A stretch of 64,000 bases of DNA from CAWABB01 sp963780165 (GTDB lineage: Bacteria > Bacteroidota > Ignavibacteria > UBA10030 > UBA6906): contig CAWABB010000001.1 of NCBI GenBank assembly GCA_963780165.1, positions 1,798,001 to 1,862,000 on the forward strand, in the 5' to 3' direction. This document shows positions 44,231 to 54,013 of this stretch, piece by piece (position 1 is the first letter of the stretch; each line of letters starts with the position of its first letter). The notes under the pieces were generated by a model. That model saw only the letters and a program-made list of their open reading frames with translations, ran no database searches and had not been told where the DNA came from. The translations under genes and the position numbers were made by a program.

Positions 44231-44656
44231 TCACGACGGGAGCGTGAGGTGGCCGAGCTGGAGGAGCGCACTCAGATTGTCCCACTCGACCCAGACCTCG
44301 GCAATGCGTCCGTCCTTCAGCCGGAACATGGCGAGGAAGTTCGCCTCGATGCGACGACCGGAGGCAGGGAACGGCCCCATGGGTCCCTTCTGTGTTCCGG
44401 TGAACTGGAGTGCGGCGGCGACCCGGTCCTCGTCGGCAACGAGATAGAGAATCTTCTGGTGCGCGTCGGGGAAGGTCATCGACTCGTTTTTGAGGAACTC
44501 TACGAGTTGCCTGCGTCCGCGCAGTTCAGGTTGTCCGTACGTGCGGCTGCGGCGCACGACGTCGTCCGCGACGAGGGCGTCGAGCGTCGCCCATTCCTGC
44601 CCGCTGATGGCCTGGACGAACGCGGTGACCGTGGCCTTGTTGTTTTCTATGCTCAT
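44231..44656 (-). CDS. SnoaL-like / NTF2-fold ester cyclase-family protein
   Basis: 141 residues with the NTF2 cone-fold pattern: helices MSIENNKATVTAFVQAISGQEW, then strands around DALVADDVVRRS and the SnoaL-like GTQKGPMGPFPASGRRIEANFLAMFRLKDGRIAEVWVEWDN. Proteins of this group range from polyketide cyclases to detoxifying or binding proteins. There are no polyketide genes nearby. It precedes the DUF2279 gene by 10 bases, so the two probably form an operon. Confidence 0.85.
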   Translation of the reverse strand: MSIENNKATVTAFVQAISGQEWATLDALVADDVVRRSRTYGQPELRGRRQLVEFLKNESMTFPDAHQKILYLVADEDRVAAALQFTGTQKGPMGPFPASGRRIEANFLAMFRLKDGRIAEVWVEWDNLSALLQLGHLTLPS

Positions 44657-44679
44657 GGGGCGCTTTTCTGAAAACTACT

Positions 44680-44900
44680 GACCGCGGGGGGGATTGTCAA
44701 TCACGCATTGGAGCCCGCCTGCGTGGACACCGTAAGCCCGTTCGGATGTCACTGCACTTCAGGCGGGATCTCGGTATTCTCAAAAGTCAGGGGCAAGCAA
44801 ACCAACACGACGGAACGTAGCGCAGGCCCGGTGGCGCACCTGCATGGGGTTCAGGGGGTCATGGGTTCAAATTCCACCGTTCCGACTGGATTTCACCTAC
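44680..44900 (+). repeat. Left copy of a roughly 200-bp duplicated tRNA-Pro segment
   Basis: The segment is similar to 59690-59892. Both begin TGACCGCGGGGG...ATTGTCAATC, share GCA.TTCAGG..(A/G)GATCT.GGTATT about 40 bases before the tRNA, and continue about 12 bases past it. The left copy has decayed. It forms a direct repeat at the two ends of a 15-kb block. Confidence 0.65.
44811..44885 (+). pseudogene. Degenerate tRNA-Pro (GGG) copy
   Basis: 75 bases, alike for most of the length to the intact tRNA-Pro at 59803-59876. The acceptor stem CGGAACG/CGTTCCG and anticodon loop ATGGGGT are kept. The anticodon stem has a C-T mismatch (CCTGC/TCAGG), the T stem has an A-C mismatch and a G-T pair (ATGGG/TCCAC), and the D arm has one extra G. 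The promoter upstream has also lost its -33 TTG (CTG) and -7 box (TATTCTCA). A weakly working tRNA cannot be fully excluded. Confidence 0.65.
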
Positions 44901-45282
44901 CTGTTGACAGCATTGTGGACACCTTTCGCCTGAAAGGCAACGACCATAGCACACCACCCAGTCTGACCTCACCAAACGCCCCACTCAGCTTTTGTTGAAT
45001 TGCCATGGGAAAGGCTGTGACTTGACATTCCCTCCTGTCCTCGGTAGCTTGGTGAAACCATTCCACTGATCGTGGATGGGTGTTGCTGCACAACTGCGGC
45101 TCACTGTTCTTGTGGTACAGGATGTTCCTCCTCGGTTCGCATCCAGCTCTCCCGGTCACACGTGAGTGTGCTCGCCCGGATTTTGTGCGGACCTGCAACT
45201 TCCAACCCCTGCGGCCCCTCCACCCGACATCCAACCGTCTCCGTTTCAATTTCTCAACCCTCCTAATCTTGAGGAGCACGTA
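44886..45282 (+). promoter_or_regulatory. Long leader with -33/-7 promoter for the two T9SS protein genes
   Basis: No gene is seen in these 397 bases. TTG at 45022, exactly 20 bases, then TAGCTTGG at 45045-45052 make a good promoter. Transcription from it would leave a leader of about 225 bases before the GAGGAG-led ATG at 45283. I found no clear riboswitch fold in the leader. Confidence 0.5.
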
Positions 45283-47883
45283 ATGGAATCACGCCATACG
45301 TTCGCCCTTCTGTTCTTGCTCGTCCTCCCATTGGCCGCAGCCACCGCTCAGGAGGTGGATGATTATCGGATACTCAATATCACCCAGACTACCTCCTCCC
45401 CGACACAGCTGGCTATTGACCGGGGTCGACTCATCTGGCGCGACACCGACCCGAACTCGGGCAAGTACTTTCTCAAGTACTCTTCGGGTGCTGATGTTAT
45501 GGTGCTCGATTCCAACCTCCACGCAGTGTCTGCGGCCATAAGCGGCGACCACGTAGTGTGGACCACTCACCTGGAGAACGTGAAGGCATTTGACATTCGC
45601 TCGTGGACAACCGTTCCGATCGGTGTGTCGTACAACCCCGATTTCAGGCAGCCTGTCTGCGCGTCAGGAGACTTCGCCGCGTACGCAACGCGGAAACCGG
45701 GGACCGGTACGAATATCCTCCTGCACTGCTTCTCTTCAGGAGTCGACACGTCACTGAGCGCAGGGGTGTGGAATACTGCCCCGAGCGTCCACCACGGACA
45801 AGTTGCCTGGGTTGCCTCTGACGCAGAATTCGAGCTGGCTTCGTCGAGCATCGTCTTCTTCGATGGCCAGCGAACACGGACTATCTCCGGAACGACGGGT
45901 CTCCAACCTCGGGCCCCGATAATGAGAGACGCACAGGTCGTATGGGTGGAATCGGGCCCTCCCTCATGGCGTGTGCGGCTCTTTACGGAGGATTCCGTCA
46001 TTACCCTCCTTGAACAAGGAGTCGGATCCGACGTGTGCACGGGGTACGACGCCAGCAATGGTATCGGCGTGGCGGCACTGCGAGACACGATCACGAGCCG
46101 CGGAAGGATCGAAATCTTCTCCGCCGAGACGGGAACCAGACAGACGATTCCCGATTCCAACGGAGTCTGGAGCGTACACATCGATAACGGATTAATCGTC
46201 TGGCAATCGGGGAGCGGGCCGCGCAAGCGGTTGAGGACCCATGCATACCCCGGCGGACTCTTCGAGGAGATCGGTCTCGCCGAGAATCCGGTCGTGGATG
46301 ATGGTCGGATTGCCTGGACCCTGGGCGATGCCGTCAGCCTGTATGTGCCGGTCACCTACACGCGCATGACCTCGGACGGTGTGAACGGGTGGGAGCAGAC
46401 GAAGTTCAAGACGATCGATAGCAGCGCGATCGTTTGGGGGAACGCGGCCGGCAACACGACTTCCTATCGGCTGTTCTACGACAACGCGGGCACTACCACA
46501 CAACTGACCGACTCCTTGCTGCCGCGCGATCTGCTCATGCTGAATGACGGCTATCTCGTCTGGCGATCGAACTTCGACTCTCTCCATTATTACGATGGTG
46601 TTCACGCGCCCGTGAAGTTCCTGGACACCATTCAGGCTGAAAATCTGTACGTGGCCGGGGGTTCGATCGGATTCTTCGGCCCCAGAACAACGAACGGAGA
46701 GAGTATCAAGCGAGGCTGGCTCTATCGGATTGCCTCAGGGAGCCTGATCCAGTTGACTTCCGGTGACGCTGAATCCGGCAATGTGCTCTGCTATGGGGCG
46801 ACGGCGTGCTGGCGTGATCTGAACACAGAACGTATGATGTTCCACGACGGAGCCACTACCGCCACGATCAGCGATTCATCAGTCACTGAACACTACAGCT
46901 ACAGGAACGGCGTGATCGTGTGGTCGGAGCGCCGAAATGGAATTCAGCAGATCATGATGTACGATATCGCAGCCGCGGCAAAGACCCAGGTCACCAACTC
47001 TAGTGCGTCGATGCTCTATCCGATCACCGATGGGTCTCATATCGTCTGGTACGAGAATGCAGAGTACCCGTTCCCCGCCGTGAATCCAGTGATGTGGTAC
47101 TATGACGTTGCCACGAGTGAATCGCGACGAGTTGCGCGCACATCATACAACCAACTGATGTGGAACTGGATGACAGACGGTACCATCGCATGGACCCAGG
47201 ACAAGAATGTTCTCGTGTGCGACGGGAGGGTCGTCACGCAGCTGACAAGCGATGATTTTTACGAGAACGCTCCGGTCTATCTGGACCGTGGATTGTATGT
47301 GTGGCGGCGCGCAGGCGATATCTTTCGCGGGAAGCTTCGCGCCCACGCCGCATTCGATGCAGCAAATATTGCCGGCGACGTCCCGCTCACTGTAGCGTTC
47401 ACCAATCGATCCTGGGAGGGATGCCGGAGCTATCTCTGGAAGTTTGGGGATGGCACCTCGAGTACAGCAATAGATCCGGTTCACACCTATGTCGCTCCCG
47501 GGAGCTTCACGGTGACGTTGACGGTCACAGGCCCAACGGGAACGGCGAGTGAGAAGAAGGTACAGTTGGTGAGAGCATTATCCTCCACGGCCATTGCGGC
47601 AGACGATTTGCAGCATCCAGAACGCACGGAGCTCTTGCCGAATTACCCGAACCCATTTAATCCGACCACGGAGATTTCCTATCAGATTGCGGATGCGGCA
47701 ATCGTGACGCTCAAGATCTACGACGTCCTCGGGAGAGAGGTGGCGACGCTTGTGAACGAGGCACAATCCCCGGGAACTCACCGTGCGCCATGGGACGGAT
47801 CGCAGCACGCGAGCGGAATCTACTACTACACCATGAAGGCAAATGCATTTCTCGCCACGCGCGCGATGATTCTCATGAAGTGA
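45283..47883 (+). CDS. Secreted beta-propeller/PKD protein with T9SS sorting domain
   Basis: 866 residues from the ATG at 45283 (GAGGAG upstream); the in-frame extension to 45166 is leader sequence. A signal peptide ends at ATAQ. Residues 25-680 or so are many repeats of about 45-50 residues with IVW, AWV or LVWR strands, typical of TolB/WD-like beta-propellers. A PKD domain follows (GDVPLTVAFTNRSWEG, WKFGDGTSS, HTYVAPGSFTVTLTV). The last 80 or so residues form the T9SS sorting domain with NYPNPFNPTTEI and VLGREVATLV. It should be displayed on the cell surface. The ligand is unknown. Confidence 0.88.
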   Translation: MESRHTFALLFLLVLPLAAATAQEVDDYRILNITQTTSSPTQLAIDRGRLIWRDTDPNSGKYFLKYSSGADVMVLDSNLHAVSAAISGDHVVWTTHLENVKAFDIRSWTTVPIGVSYNPDFRQPVCASGDFAAYATRKPGTGTNILLHCFSSGVDTSLSAGVWNTAPSVHHGQVAWVASDAEFELASSSIVFFDGQRTRTISGTTGLQPRAPIMRDAQVVWVESGPPSWRVRLFTEDSVITLLEQGVGSDVCTGYDASNGIGVAALRDTITSRGRIEIFSAETGTRQTIPDSNGVWSVHIDNGLIVWQSGSGPRKRLRTHAYPGGLFEEIGLAENPVVDDGRIAWTLGDAVSLYVPVTYTRMTSDGVNGWEQTKFKTIDSSAIVWGNAAGNTTSYRLFYDNAGTTTQLTDSLLPRDLLMLNDGYLVWRSNFDSLHYYDGVHAPVKFLDTIQAENLYVAGGSIGFFGPRTTNGESIKRGWLYRIASGSLIQLTSGDAESGNVLCYGATACWRDLNTERMMFHDGATTATISDSSVTEHYSYRNGVIVWSERRNGIQQIMMYDIAAAAKTQVTNSSASMLYPITDGSHIVWYENAEYPFPAVNPVMWYYDVATSESRRVARTSYNQLMWNWMTDGTIAWTQDKNVLVCDGRVVTQLTSDDFYENAPVYLDRGLYVWRRAGDIFRGKLRAHAAFDAANIAGDVPLTVAFTNRSWEGCRSYLWKFGDGTSSTAIDPVHTYVAPGSFTVTLTVTGPTGTASEKKVQLVRALSSTAIAADDLQHPERTELLPNYPNPFNPTTEISYQIADAAIVTLKIYDVLGREVATLVNEAQSPGTHRAPWDGSQHASGIYYYTMKANAFLATRAMILMK

Positions 47884-47895
47884 CCGGAGGTGGGT

Positions 47896-50730
47896 ATGAG
47901 GAACGTGAAACGCGTGGTGTTGACTGCCAGTCTGCTCATTTCGGGTCTCGCCATGTCCACGGCCCAGACTGCGTACGAGGCGTGGGTCCGGCAGTATCCC
48001 GATGTCGACACCAGCGATCACTCGGTGGAGGATATGGTTGTGGACAGCGTCGGCAATGTGTATGTGACGGGTTACGGTCGCCTGCCCGGGGAATCAGACT
48101 ACGGGCTTCTCACCAAGAAGATCAATCCCTACGGCCTCACGGTCTGGGAGGCGCGCTATGCGACCCACTTCAGGGGATACCCCGGCACTACTGATACGGG
48201 GCCCGTCATCCGCACCGATGGCATGGGGAATGTCTATGTAGGGGGTACTGGCTTTGGAGCGACGACATTTGAAGATTTTGTGACGATCAAATACAATTCG
48301 CGAGGCGAACAACAATGGGTCGCCAGGTACAACGGACCGGGTGACACGAGCGACGTTCTCATGGGGCTGGTTCTTGGTCCCTCAGGGGAGGTGGTAGTGT
48401 TCGGATGGACACAAGACGAGCAGAGGGAGTTGATGGGCGCAGTGGTCAAATACGCTTCCAACGGTGTTCAGGAATGGAGCGCTGTCGATACAATCTTCGC
48501 TCCAGGCGCGGGGGCGATCGACCGGCTCGGGAATATCTACATCAGCGCGCCATTCGGCCGGGTCAAGAATCTCAAGTACTCTTCGGATGGTACACTTCAA
48601 TGGAAACGGTCCTTCAACGTCTCCGGGACCGCCTTCCCACCGTCATCTCTGGCCGTTGACGAAACGGGGAGCGTCTATGTCGCGGGGTGGTCCGAGAATA
48701 TTCAGACTGGTGACGACTATACATGGTCGATCAAGTACAATAGTGCCGGTGTGCAACAATGGAGTAAGGATGATCCATTTGACGGCGGGAGTGTCCACAT
48801 TGTTCTTGATTCTACCCTTGTGTATCTGAGCGCGGGGTGGTCCCTCAAGTGCCTCACCAGAAATGGCGGCACGGTGTGGTCTGTGGCGTGCTATCCTGAC
48901 AGCATCTGGAACATCCTTGCCCTCACGATGACCAAGTCCCGGGATATCGTGGTTGCAGATGTTGCCACCCCCGGGGGTCTTATTCCGACGGCATCGTACT
49001 CCCGGTTCGGTGCAAAGCAATGGGCACGCAGGACGGTCATCCCGGATCCGGCGTACAGGTATGGTCAGACCGTATGCGCCTTCGATGAATCCGGGTACGC
49101 GTACCTGTCGTTTAACAATCGATACACAGACTTGCCTCCGTTCATCGCAAAGATCGATAGTCTCGGGCGCCATGTATGGTCGGAACCGACCTCCATTCCG
49201 GGGCTTTCGTTTCCGATGGCGTCCGCTTCCGATGCCAACGGAAATCTGTTTGTGGCCGGGTACACCTACAACCCGGAGACGCTGACCGACTGGGTCACCC
49301 TCAAATACGACTCAGCCGGCATGCCGGTCTGGGCGGCACGTTACAATGGACCGTCGGACTTGAGGGACAATCCCCGGGCTATGGCTGTTGATGCATCGGG
49401 AAATGTCTACGTCACAGGTCCGATGGAGGTGGACAGTGCGGACTTCGACTATGTGACCATCAAATACAGTCCGTCAGGAGAACGGCAATGGGTGGCCCGA
49501 TATGGTGAACCCTTCCCGTGGCGCGACATCCCCCGTGCGATGGCCGTCGATTCGTTCGGATATGTCTACGTCACAGGTGAAAGCTATGAAGTGACGGAAC
49601 GAGACTTCGTTACCGTCAAGTACACACCGCTTGGGTTGCAGCAGTGGGCAGCTCGATTCAGTGCTTCTAGCGGAGGGTCTGACATCCCGGTGACGATCGC
49701 AGTGGACGCCGCCCGAAACGTCTATGTGACTGGTACCAGCGATAGCACCGGGACCGGCCAGGATCTTGCCACGGTCAAGTACGATCAGTTCGGCCAGTTC
49801 CAATGGGCACGACGCTACAACGGTCCAGCGAACCGCAACGACAAACCTTCGTCGCTTCACATGGACCCATCGGGAAACATTCTGGTGAGTGGGGTGAGCG
49901 AGGGCGTCGCAACCCAACAAGATATTGTCACCATCAAGTACACTCCCCAGGGCCTTCAACAGTGGGCTGTCCGATATGACGATAGCGTTCACTCGTTCGA
50001 TATCGGGACCGCCATGGGCATCGATCCCGAGGGGAATGTATATGTAACGGGTTCCTCAACGGGAGGGGGAAACGCAGAAGACTATCTCACCATAAAATAT
50101 GACACGAATGGCAATACGATGTGGGAGGTGACGTACGACGGGGATGCACATGGGAGAGATGTTCCAACTCTCCTCGCGGTGGATGATGAAGGGAGCGCGT
50201 ATGTCACAGGCCAGAGTTACAACCCCGTGGGGGGGAACGAGATCGTCACGGTGAAATACAGCAGTGATGGGAGTGAGATCTGGCGAATGCGGAGATCGGC
50301 TAATCCCACATCCTACCAGAACACGGTTGGATTGGGGCTTGACCAGGGCTCGGGTGTCTATGTGACGTTGGTACGATCCAACACCGACGCGGGGTCTTCC
50401 TGGACCGCGATTAAGTATGGCCAGACTCCCATCGTGGGCGTCAGCCAGGAGGGGCCTTCACGATCACGGTCATTTGAGCTCGATCAGAACTATCCAAATC
50501 CATTCAATCCAAGCACGACGATAGAGTACACCCTGCCACACTCCGGCTTTGTCACGCTCAAAGTGTACAACACTCTGGGCCAAGAGCTTGCCACGCTTGT
50601 ATCAGGGGAAAAGGTGGCAGGCAAGGCTAGCGCCACGTGGAGTGCGAGTGGGTTTCCGAGCGGCGTGTACTTCTATCGCGTGACCGCAGGCGAGTATGTG
50701 GAAACGAAGAAGATGCTTCTGATGAAGTAG
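47896..50730 (+). CDS. Secreted SBBP-repeat beta-propeller protein with T9SS sorting domain
   Basis: 944 residues from the ATG at 47896 with GGAGG 5 bases before it. A signal peptide ends near STAQ. At least ten SBBP-type repeats of about 50 residues follow, each with a DxxGNVYVTG core and a DFVTIKY.SxGxQQWVARYNGP tail. The final roughly 85 residues are a T9SS sorting domain (NYPNPFNPSTTIEY, TLGQELATLVSG, SGVYFYRVT). It lies 12 bases after the other T9SS gene, so the two are co-transcribed. It is a likely surface-attached protein. The many near-identical repeats could allow length variation. Confidence 0.9.
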   Translation: MRNVKRVVLTASLLISGLAMSTAQTAYEAWVRQYPDVDTSDHSVEDMVVDSVGNVYVTGYGRLPGESDYGLLTKKINPYGLTVWEARYATHFRGYPGTTDTGPVIRTDGMGNVYVGGTGFGATTFEDFVTIKYNSRGEQQWVARYNGPGDTSDVLMGLVLGPSGEVVVFGWTQDEQRELMGAVVKYASNGVQEWSAVDTIFAPGAGAIDRLGNIYISAPFGRVKNLKYSSDGTLQWKRSFNVSGTAFPPSSLAVDETGSVYVAGWSENIQTGDDYTWSIKYNSAGVQQWSKDDPFDGGSVHIVLDSTLVYLSAGWSLKCLTRNGGTVWSVACYPDSIWNILALTMTKSRDIVVADVATPGGLIPTASYSRFGAKQWARRTVIPDPAYRYGQTVCAFDESGYAYLSFNNRYTDLPPFIAKIDSLGRHVWSEPTSIPGLSFPMASASDANGNLFVAGYTYNPETLTDWVTLKYDSAGMPVWAARYNGPSDLRDNPRAMAVDASGNVYVTGPMEVDSADFDYVTIKYSPSGERQWVARYGEPFPWRDIPRAMAVDSFGYVYVTGESYEVTERDFVTVKYTPLGLQQWAARFSASSGGSDIPVTIAVDAARNVYVTGTSDSTGTGQDLATVKYDQFGQFQWARRYNGPANRNDKPSSLHMDPSGNILVSGVSEGVATQQDIVTIKYTPQGLQQWAVRYDDSVHSFDIGTAMGIDPEGNVYVTGSSTGGGNAEDYLTIKYDTNGNTMWEVTYDGDAHGRDVPTLLAVDDEGSAYVTGQSYNPVGGNEIVTVKYSSDGSEIWRMRRSANPTSYQNTVGLGLDQGSGVYVTLVRSNTDAGSSWTAIKYGQTPIVGVSQEGPSRSRSFELDQNYPNPFNPSTTIEYTLPHSGFVTLKVYNTLGQELATLVSGEKVAGKASATWSASGFPSGVYFYRVTAGEYVETKKMLLMK

Positions 50731-51102
50731 TCAGCACCCATCCGGACAAAACACTGGACACCGATCGCTCCCGTACCCAAAGGTGCAATTGTGTTTTGGT
50801 GCAGGAGGGTGTGCTATGTCCCGCTACCACGCATACCCGATATCAAACCTGAGCGCGGGCGCCCATCCGTCGAACTTCCCGATGCCATCCGTCGGTTTCA
50901 TTCTTGTTCTCTCCCTGCATCTAGCTCCCGTACGTTGAGAGGGCCCGCGTGTTGGAGGGACGCCGGCCTTCAGACTCCTTAATACACATACGAAATGCCA
51001 GACCTGGCTTCCCGCGGAGGGATTCTGAGATCCTCCCTGACGTTGACTATCAGGCATGCCGGATGTAGATTGGCCCACAGCTCACAAGCCACCATTCCAC
51101 AC
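50731..51102 (+). promoter_or_regulatory. Intergenic region with -33/-7 promoter for the propeller sensor kinase
   Basis: TTG at 51043, exactly 20 bases, TAGATTGG at 51066-51073, giving a leader of about 25 bases to the ATG at 51103. The rest of the 372 bases holds no gene I can support. A 40-codon frame at 50816-50938 has a good ribosome site (AGGAGGG). Antisense to it, a frame ending at 50824 closes with APALRFDIGYAW, like the last strand of an outer-membrane barrel. It may be a gene remnant. Confidence 0.45.
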
Positions 51103-51792
51103 ATGCCCATCCGCCTCCTCAAAATCGTCATCCTGGTCGCTCTGGCGTCTTCTGAGGCGTTCCCCCAGTCTTTTCCCTTCACGACCTACACGACCACGGA
51201 CGGTCTCGCCCAATCTGCCGTCTCCTGCTTCTTTCAGGATTCCCGGGGTCACATGTGGTTCGGGACGTGGGGCGGAATTAGCCGGTACGATGGACGAACG
51301 TTCTGGAGCTACAGGAACAGCGCATTCCACGTCACGAGCATCTGCGAGGACGACAGGGATACGCTCTGGATCGGGACGACGACGGGATTGGCCCTGCTCG
51401 CATTCGGCGACTCCACAGTCCACTGGATGAAAACCTGGGACGGCTCATTGCCTTCTGATTACATCCTGACACTTCTCAAGGATGATGACGGGAATATGTG
51501 GGTCGGCACCGACAGGGGCCTCGTCGTCTTCACGCCCTCAGGCAGAAGAGTTTCGTTCGGCACAAAGCAGGGACTTCAGGACGAGTATATTCCCGTCCTG
51601 CGAAAAGACAGCACGGGCGCCATTCTCATCGGGTCCGCCGGAGGCATCCTGCAATGTTCATTGAAGAACGACGAACTCGTTGACGTGCGAGAGATCCTCA
51701 CAGGGAACCCCCGCTGCCCAGATGATCGAACTGCGCAACGGAGACATTCTTGCGGGATCGGCTCGAGATCGAACCGTCATCCGATACCATGA
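51103..51792 (+). CDS. Propeller-type sensor kinase, 5' fragment (frameshifted)
   Basis: This is the N-terminal 200 or so residues of a two-component regulator-propeller kinase. A signal peptide or anchor (MPIRLLKIVILVALASSEAFPQ) is followed by the first Reg_prop blades: TDGLAQSAVSCFFQDSRGHMWFGTWGG, DDRDTLWIGTTTG and LLKDDDGNMWVGTDRG. The match to the family stops at about 51710, and the frame then runs out of phase to 51792. The remainder continues one frame over from about 51,713. The start lacks a Shine-Dalgarno site but sits 29 bases after a -7 box. Confidence 0.8.
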   Translation: MPIRLLKIVILVALASSEAFPQSFPFTTYTTTDGLAQSAVSCFFQDSRGHMWFGTWGGISRYDGRTFWSYRNSAFHVTSICEDDRDTLWIGTTTGLALLAFGDSTVHWMKTWDGSLPSDYILTLLKDDDGNMWVGTDRGLVVFTPSGRRVSFGTKQGLQDEYIPVLRKDSTGAILIGSAGGILQCSLKNDELVDVREILTGNPRCPDDRTAQRRHSCGIGSRSNRHPIP

Positions 51793-54013
51793 CGGTGTAT
51801 GGACGTCGGTATTCACCTGTGAACCCCTCGGCCCATCGGTGCAGGTGAGAAGCCTCGGCGAAGATGAACAGGGAAATCTCTGGATTGGAACAACGGATGG
51901 TCTGGTGGTGGTCGAAGCAGGGCATGCGGTCCGCCTTCCCAGGGATCAACGACTGCCCAACCAGTACATCGGCGCGATCTTCAGAGACCGGGAAGATCTC
52001 TTGTGGTTCGGGACCGAGGGCGGAGCGTTCAAGCTCGTGAGCACGCCGTTTCGCAGCTACAACTATTCCACAGGCTTGCGCAGTGACCACGTCATAGGGA
52101 TCTTCCTGGACGGAGAGAGAAACTGCTGGCTGGGCACCTATAACGGGGCGGCGGTGTTCGAGCCCGGAGGGCGGACCACATCCTTCGGACTCAACGACGG
52201 ATTGCCGCATCTCGCCGTGCACTCATTCGCTCAGGGTCTGCACGGGAGCGTCTGGATCGGGACGTGGAACGGGCTTGTTGTCCATGAGAGGGGGAAGCTG
52301 AAGCCCGGTTCGATCGGTGCACTCCGCGACGTGCCGGTGATCCGACTTCTTCCCGATCGGCAGGGGACTCTGTGGGGTGCCAGTCGCCGGAAGATCGTGA
52401 ACCTCACCCCGGCAGGAAAGGTCTTGTTGACGCTCGATGCAGACGAGGGAATCCCGGATGCGGATGTCTCTGCGGTTTTCATCGATGCGGATAACACTCT
52501 CTGGTTCGGGACAGATTCACGGGGCGGCGGATTCTACCGAGACGGCAAGATCGTCCTCCTCGGAGAGCCGGAAGGGCTTCCTCACCAGTGGGTCATGTCG
52601 ATAAGCCAGGACAGGCATGGCACGATCTGGTTTGCCACGCAGCGTGGGGCCGTCTTCTGGAGCGGGCATCGGTTCGAGCCGATGAAGACAATGGAGGAGG
52701 ATCTTCGCAACGGCATCGTCACGTTCGTGGTGCGGGACAGCCTCCGGAATATGTGGTTCGGCACACAGCGTGGGATCTATGAATGGGATGATTCCGTGCT
52801 CGCACACCTCGGGACCGACGACGGCCTCGTGGCGGACCCAACGAGATGCGGGTATGTTGACACCGAAGGGAACCTCTGGATCGGGACCGTCGGCGGCGTA
52901 TCACGCCTTGAAATGAGGACCTTTCGGAAGAAGCAGGATCCTCCCCCCGTCTACATCGAGGGCCTGGCTCCGGACGGGCAACCGCACCCGAGCCTTCGAA
53001 CATCCTTCTCCTACAGCGAAAATACTCTGACGGCGCACTTCAACTCGCTGAGCTTCCGGGACGAACGGCGTACCGTGTTCCAGTGGATGCTGGGGGGCTT
53101 TGATGAAACCTGGCAGGCGCCGCACACGGATCGGTATGTCCGCTACACCCACTTACCGTGGGGAACGTATGAGCTCCTCGTTCGCGCGCGCAACGGGCGC
53201 ACGCCCTGGTCAGACCCCGCGCGCCTGACGTTTGTCATTCACCCGCCGTTCTGGGGTACCTGGTGGTTCGTGGCACTTTCTGTCGTGGCCGTCGCCGGAG
53301 TGCTACTGTCGATCCATTCGCGCCGCGTCAAGAGTCTTGAGAAAGAGGCGCTCGCAGAGCAGACATTTTCGCGCAGGCTCCTGGACCTGCAGGAACACGA
53401 GCGCAAACGGCTCGCCGGCGAGCTTCACGACAGTCTCGTGCAAAACCTCATTGTCGCCAAGAACTGGTCGTTGCTGAGCATCAAGAACGCCGGCGACCCC
53501 GGACGAGTTGTCAAGGAACTCACCAACATTTCCGATGCGCTCACCGGAGCAATCCATGAAGTCAGAGAGATCGCGCACAACCTCAGGCCGTATCAGCTGG
53601 ACAGGCTGGGCCTGACACAGGCTCTTCGTTCGCTGGCGGCGGACACGAGCGCATCCTCCACGACCGCGTTCACCGCTGACATCGATCACATCGACTCGCT
53701 GCTAACGCCGGACTCGAGCACGCTCGTCTACCGCATCGTGCAGGAATCCGTCAATAATATCCTTACGCACTCGGCCGCGTCGGAGGCGTTTATGACCGTG
53801 AAGCGAACCTCTTGGGGGATTGACATCACCGTCCGTGACGATGGTCGTGGATTCCCCACGGGTCAGTCAACGCCACCGCAGACCTACGGCTTCGGCCTCA
53901 GCGGAATCGATCAGCGCGTCCGCATGTTGAGCGGGACATGGACGATCGACTCGACGATCGGCACCGGCACGACCATCCATGTCAGCATCCCTGTCCGGAC
54001 GGCAAAGCCATGA
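51680..54013 (+). CDS. Propeller-type sensor histidine kinase, 3' part (Reg_prop, Y_Y_Y, HisKA_3, HATPase_c)
   Basis: This carries the rest of the kinase; the true coding sequence joins near 51,710. Reg_prop blades continue (GEDEQGNLWIGTTDG, DREDLLWFGTEGG, DSLRNMWFGTQRG, DTEGNLWIGTVGG). A Y_Y_Y domain follows (FNSLSFRDERRTVFQWMLGG, YELLVRARNGRTPW), then a membrane helix (WWFVALSVVAVAGVLLSI). The HisKA_3 dimerisation domain has LLDLQEHERKRLAGELHDSL with the phospho-acceptor His in ELHDS, and the NarX-type ATPase domain ends the protein. Joined, the protein would be about 970 residues. It overlaps the response regulator start by 4 bases. Confidence 0.85.
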   Translation: MTCERSSQGTPAAQMIELRNGDILAGSARDRTVIRYHDGVWTSVFTCEPLGPSVQVRSLGEDEQGNLWIGTTDGLVVVEAGHAVRLPRDQRLPNQYIGAIFRDREDLLWFGTEGGAFKLVSTPFRSYNYSTGLRSDHVIGIFLDGERNCWLGTYNGAAVFEPGGRTTSFGLNDGLPHLAVHSFAQGLHGSVWIGTWNGLVVHERGKLKPGSIGALRDVPVIRLLPDRQGTLWGASRRKIVNLTPAGKVLLTLDADEGIPDADVSAVFIDADNTLWFGTDSRGGGFYRDGKIVLLGEPEGLPHQWVMSISQDRHGTIWFATQRGAVFWSGHRFEPMKTMEEDLRNGIVTFVVRDSLRNMWFGTQRGIYEWDDSVLAHLGTDDGLVADPTRCGYVDTEGNLWIGTVGGVSRLEMRTFRKKQDPPPVYIEGLAPDGQPHPSLRTSFSYSENTLTAHFNSLSFRDERRTVFQWMLGGFDETWQAPHTDRYVRYTHLPWGTYELLVRARNGRTPWSDPARLTFVIHPPFWGTWWFVALSVVAVAGVLLSIHSRRVKSLEKEALAEQTFSRRLLDLQEHERKRLAGELHDSLVQNLIVAKNWSLLSIKNAGDPGRVVKELTNISDALTGAIHEVREIAHNLRPYQLDRLGLTQALRSLAADTSASSTTAFTADIDHIDSLLTPDSSTLVYRIVQESVNNILTHSAASEAFMTVKRTSWGIDITVRDDGRGFPTGQSTPPQTYGFGLSGIDQRVRMLSGTWTIDSTIGTGTTIHVSIPVRTAKP
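51708..51712 (+). other. Frameshift site in a run of five C
   Basis: Removing one C here restores a single frame through LTGNPAAQMIELRNG. With five C, the family match jumps from one frame to the next. It may be a real mutation or a sequencing or assembly error at a homopolymer. Confidence 0.7.

Noticed and set aside
50824..50896. Minus-strand frame ending APALRFDIGYAW, like an outer-membrane barrel C-terminus
   Set aside because: Only about 24 residues look protein-like and nothing upstream continues the family; kept as a possible remnant, not a gene.
50816..50938. 40-codon plus-strand frame with an AGGAGGG site
   Set aside because: Low-complexity sequence without export signal or motif; the ribosome site alone is not enough.
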